From a bacterium (GTDB lineage: Bacteria > Patescibacteria > Dojkabacteria > SC72), in contig JAKPKF010000257.1 in NCBI GenBank assembly GCA_029553845.1, positions 1 to 6,338 on the forward strand: a stretch of 6,338 nucleotides of DNA, in the 5' to 3' direction. How positions within the stretch are numbered: position 1 is the first letter of the stretch; the number at the start of each line of letters is the position of its first letter. Below, piece after piece: positions 5,746-6,338 of this stretch. A program made the position numbers and the translations under genes. Under the pieces are notes generated by a model. That model was not told the origin of the DNA, searched no databases, and was given only the letters and a program-made list of their open reading frames with translations.

Positions 5746-5767
5746 AGGGCAGCCCTAGGGTTGCCCT
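5746..5767. repeat. REP-like palindrome upstream of the RAYT gene
   Basis: This 22-bp inverted repeat reads AGGGCAGCCC, TA, then GGGTTGCCCT with one arm extended by a base. It has 10 of 11 matched pairs and one G-T. It contains the same GGGC(A/T)GCCC core as 5210-5235, in inverted relation. It lies 45 bp upstream of the RAYT start. Confidence 0.72.
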
Positions 5768-5824
5768 AAATTCGCAGAACCATTTTCATTGGACACTGCA
5801 ATAATTAATCGGTTTATTAGTAGA

Positions 5825-5845
5825 AAAATCGAGATTACCGATTTT
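5825..5845. repeat. Inverted repeat
   Basis: AAAATCG (5825-5831) and CGATTTT (5839-5845) flank a 7-nt loop. A second option pairs AATCGGT (5807-5813) with ACCGATT (5837-5843), so two alternative stems compete for the same right arm. Confidence 0.5.
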
Positions 5846-5931
5846 CTTCATAGAACCTGATTCTGCCGTTTTTTTCTTGTAAGCAAATTAAGAATATGCT
5901 CATTGGTTGCAAATCTTCACCTCTCTGGCAA

Positions 5932-5952
5932 CTGTTCGGAAATTCCGAACAG
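5932..5952. repeat. Perfect inverted repeat with AAATT centre
   Basis: CTGTTCGGAA (5932-5941) is complementary to TTCCGAACAG (5943-5952) around a single A. The sequence AAATTC (5940-5945) sits at the centre. It is the first member of the spaced hairpin series. A two-fold symmetric site of this length could also be a protein operator. Confidence 0.6.
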
Positions 5953-5961
5953 CTTGAACTG

Positions 5962-5976
5962 TTTCCATTTTGGAAA
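5962..5976. repeat. Short hairpin
   Basis: TTTCCA (5962-5967) and TGGAAA (5971-5976) form a 6-bp stem with a TTT loop, ten bases past the preceding palindrome. Confidence 0.4.
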
Positions 5977-6039
5977 TAATTGATTCTCTTTTCAATTCTC
6001 CTTCCTTATATATCCTGTAAATGGGTCATCACTCCCTTT

Positions 6040-6065
6040 TAATTTGGTCAAATTCGACCAAATTA
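6040..6065. repeat. Hairpin repeat, AAATTC loop (copy A)
   Basis: TAATTTGGTC (6040-6049) and GACCAAATTA (6056-6065) form a perfect 10-bp stem around the loop AAATTC. It closely resembles 6229-6260. The half REP unit AGGGCTGCCCT begins at its last base. Confidence 0.65.
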
Positions 6066-6075
6066 GGGCTGCCCT
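6065..6075. repeat. Single REP-like half unit
   Basis: AGGGCTGCCCT is an 11-bp palindrome with central T and contains the exact GGGCTGCCC unit found twice at 5210-5235. It is a third dispersed occurrence of the RAYT-associated motif in the window. Confidence 0.5.
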
Positions 6076-6139
6076 TGTACCAACCCCTAAATTTTTCCAT
6101 TCCAATCGTTTTAGAGTGAGAATATAAAATCAGGATTAT

Positions 6140-6171
6140 TTTCAAAGGTTGTAAATTCGTGACCTTTGAAA
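6140..6171. repeat. Hairpin repeat with TAAATTC loop
   Basis: TTTCAAAGGT (6140-6149) and ACCTTTGAAA (6162-6171) form a perfect 10-bp stem with a 12-nt loop containing TAAATTC. The stem sequence is unrelated to the neighbouring hairpins, but the loop is shared. Confidence 0.6.
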
Positions 6172-6190
6172 TCTTTAAGAGTTGCGTATC

Positions 6191-6205
6191 TTGCTAAATC
6201 AGCAA
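6191..6205. repeat. Short hairpin
   Basis: TTGCT (6191-6195) and AGCAA (6201-6205) flank the loop AAATC. With only 5 bp this could be chance. Confidence 0.3.
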
Positions 6206-6228
6206 TAGAAACATATTCAACTTCTCAT

Positions 6229-6260
6229 TTTTAATTTGGTGTAATTCCCCCAAATTAAAA
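6229..6260. repeat. Hairpin repeat, TAATTC loop (copy B)
   Basis: TTTTAATTTGG (6229-6239) and CCAAATTAAAA (6250-6260) form an 11-bp stem. Aligned with 6040-6065 it differs at four internal bases; one pair of differences is a C-G to G-C swap that keeps pairing (6049/6056 versus 6241/6248). Confidence 0.6.
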
Positions 6261-6338
6261 TTCCCGTTATTTCTTCAAAATATTCTTCCTTTTAAATGTG
6301 TATAACGCAAAGAGGTAGTACATTAGGAAAGTCTGATT

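Larger units (their letters stand above)
5768..6338. other. Non-coding, hairpin-rich region
   Basis: I find no convincing gene on either strand in these 571 bp; stop codons are frequent in all frames and no RNA gene is recognised. The region is dense in perfect inverted repeats: 5825-5845, 5932-5952, 5962-5976, 6040-6065, 6140-6171, 6191-6205 and 6229-6260, plus a half REP unit at 6065-6075. Possible roles are a structured RNA, a REP-derived element, a replication or regulatory site, or the downstream or upstream flank of genes outside the window. None can be chosen from sequence alone. Confidence 0.6.

Noticed and set aside
5932..6260. CRISPR array
   Set aside because: The hairpins are not identical direct repeats, spacing is about 100 bp, and no cas gene is near.
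5932..6260. Integron attC array
   Set aside because: No integrase gene, no conserved core-site pair flanking cassettes, and no open frames between the hairpins.

Overview
The window carries a complete diversity-generating retroelement (DGR) beside a RAYT-type transposase and a secreted surface-protein gene. The sequence is AT-rich, Shine-Dalgarno motifs are mostly weak, and all four complete genes end in TAA. The large surface protein has paired 'SGYxWSxDxGWIxF' units, and the DGR target has a DUF1566 domain. Together these suggest an uncultivated bacterium of the Candidate Phyla Radiation (Patescibacteria, Parcubacteria-like). That placement is inference from protein style; no rRNA or tRNA is present to test it.

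Layout from left to right: (1) 1-2009, minus strand, a 3'-truncated gene for a secreted or membrane-anchored protein of tandem FN3/Ig-like domains. (2) 2010-2090, a short divergent promoter region. (3) 2091-3302, plus strand, a DGR reverse transcriptase. (4) 3363-3728, minus strand, the accessory protein Avd (bAvd type), converging on the RT. (5) 3739-3861, the template repeat (TR), sense on the minus strand, followed by a spacer with nested inverted repeats and a candidate promoter. (6) 4114-5148, minus strand, the target gene; its last 41 or so codons are the variable repeat (VR, 4122-4244). (7) 5210-5767, a RAYT transposase gene (5242-5700) bracketed by two GGGCTGCCC-type palindromes. (8) 5768-6338, about 570 bp with no recognisable gene but many inverted repeats, four of which share an (A/T)AATTC loop.

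TR and VR align over 123 bp without gaps and differ at exactly 11 positions. All 11 are adenines in the TR sense strand (11 of 46 A changed, 0 of 77 non-A), which is the signature of DGR mutagenic homing. The TR is written largely in AAY (Asn) codons; the VR has turned nine of these into Tyr, Ile, Thr or Pro and has one silent change. By analogy with known DGRs, RT and Avd copy the minus-sense TR RNA into A-mutagenised cDNA that replaces the VR. This would vary the ligand-binding face of a membrane-anchored, outward-facing DUF1566 (C-type-lectin-like) protein. For a probable episymbiont, variable adhesion to a host or protection from phage is a reasonable guess but is not shown here.

Less ordinary features are the RT on the strand opposite to TR, avd and target; the TR 3' end that supplies the avd ribosome-binding site; a foldable leader beginning 3 nt upstream of the TR; a REP palindrome touching the candidate -35 box of the target gene; and the hairpin array at the right end.
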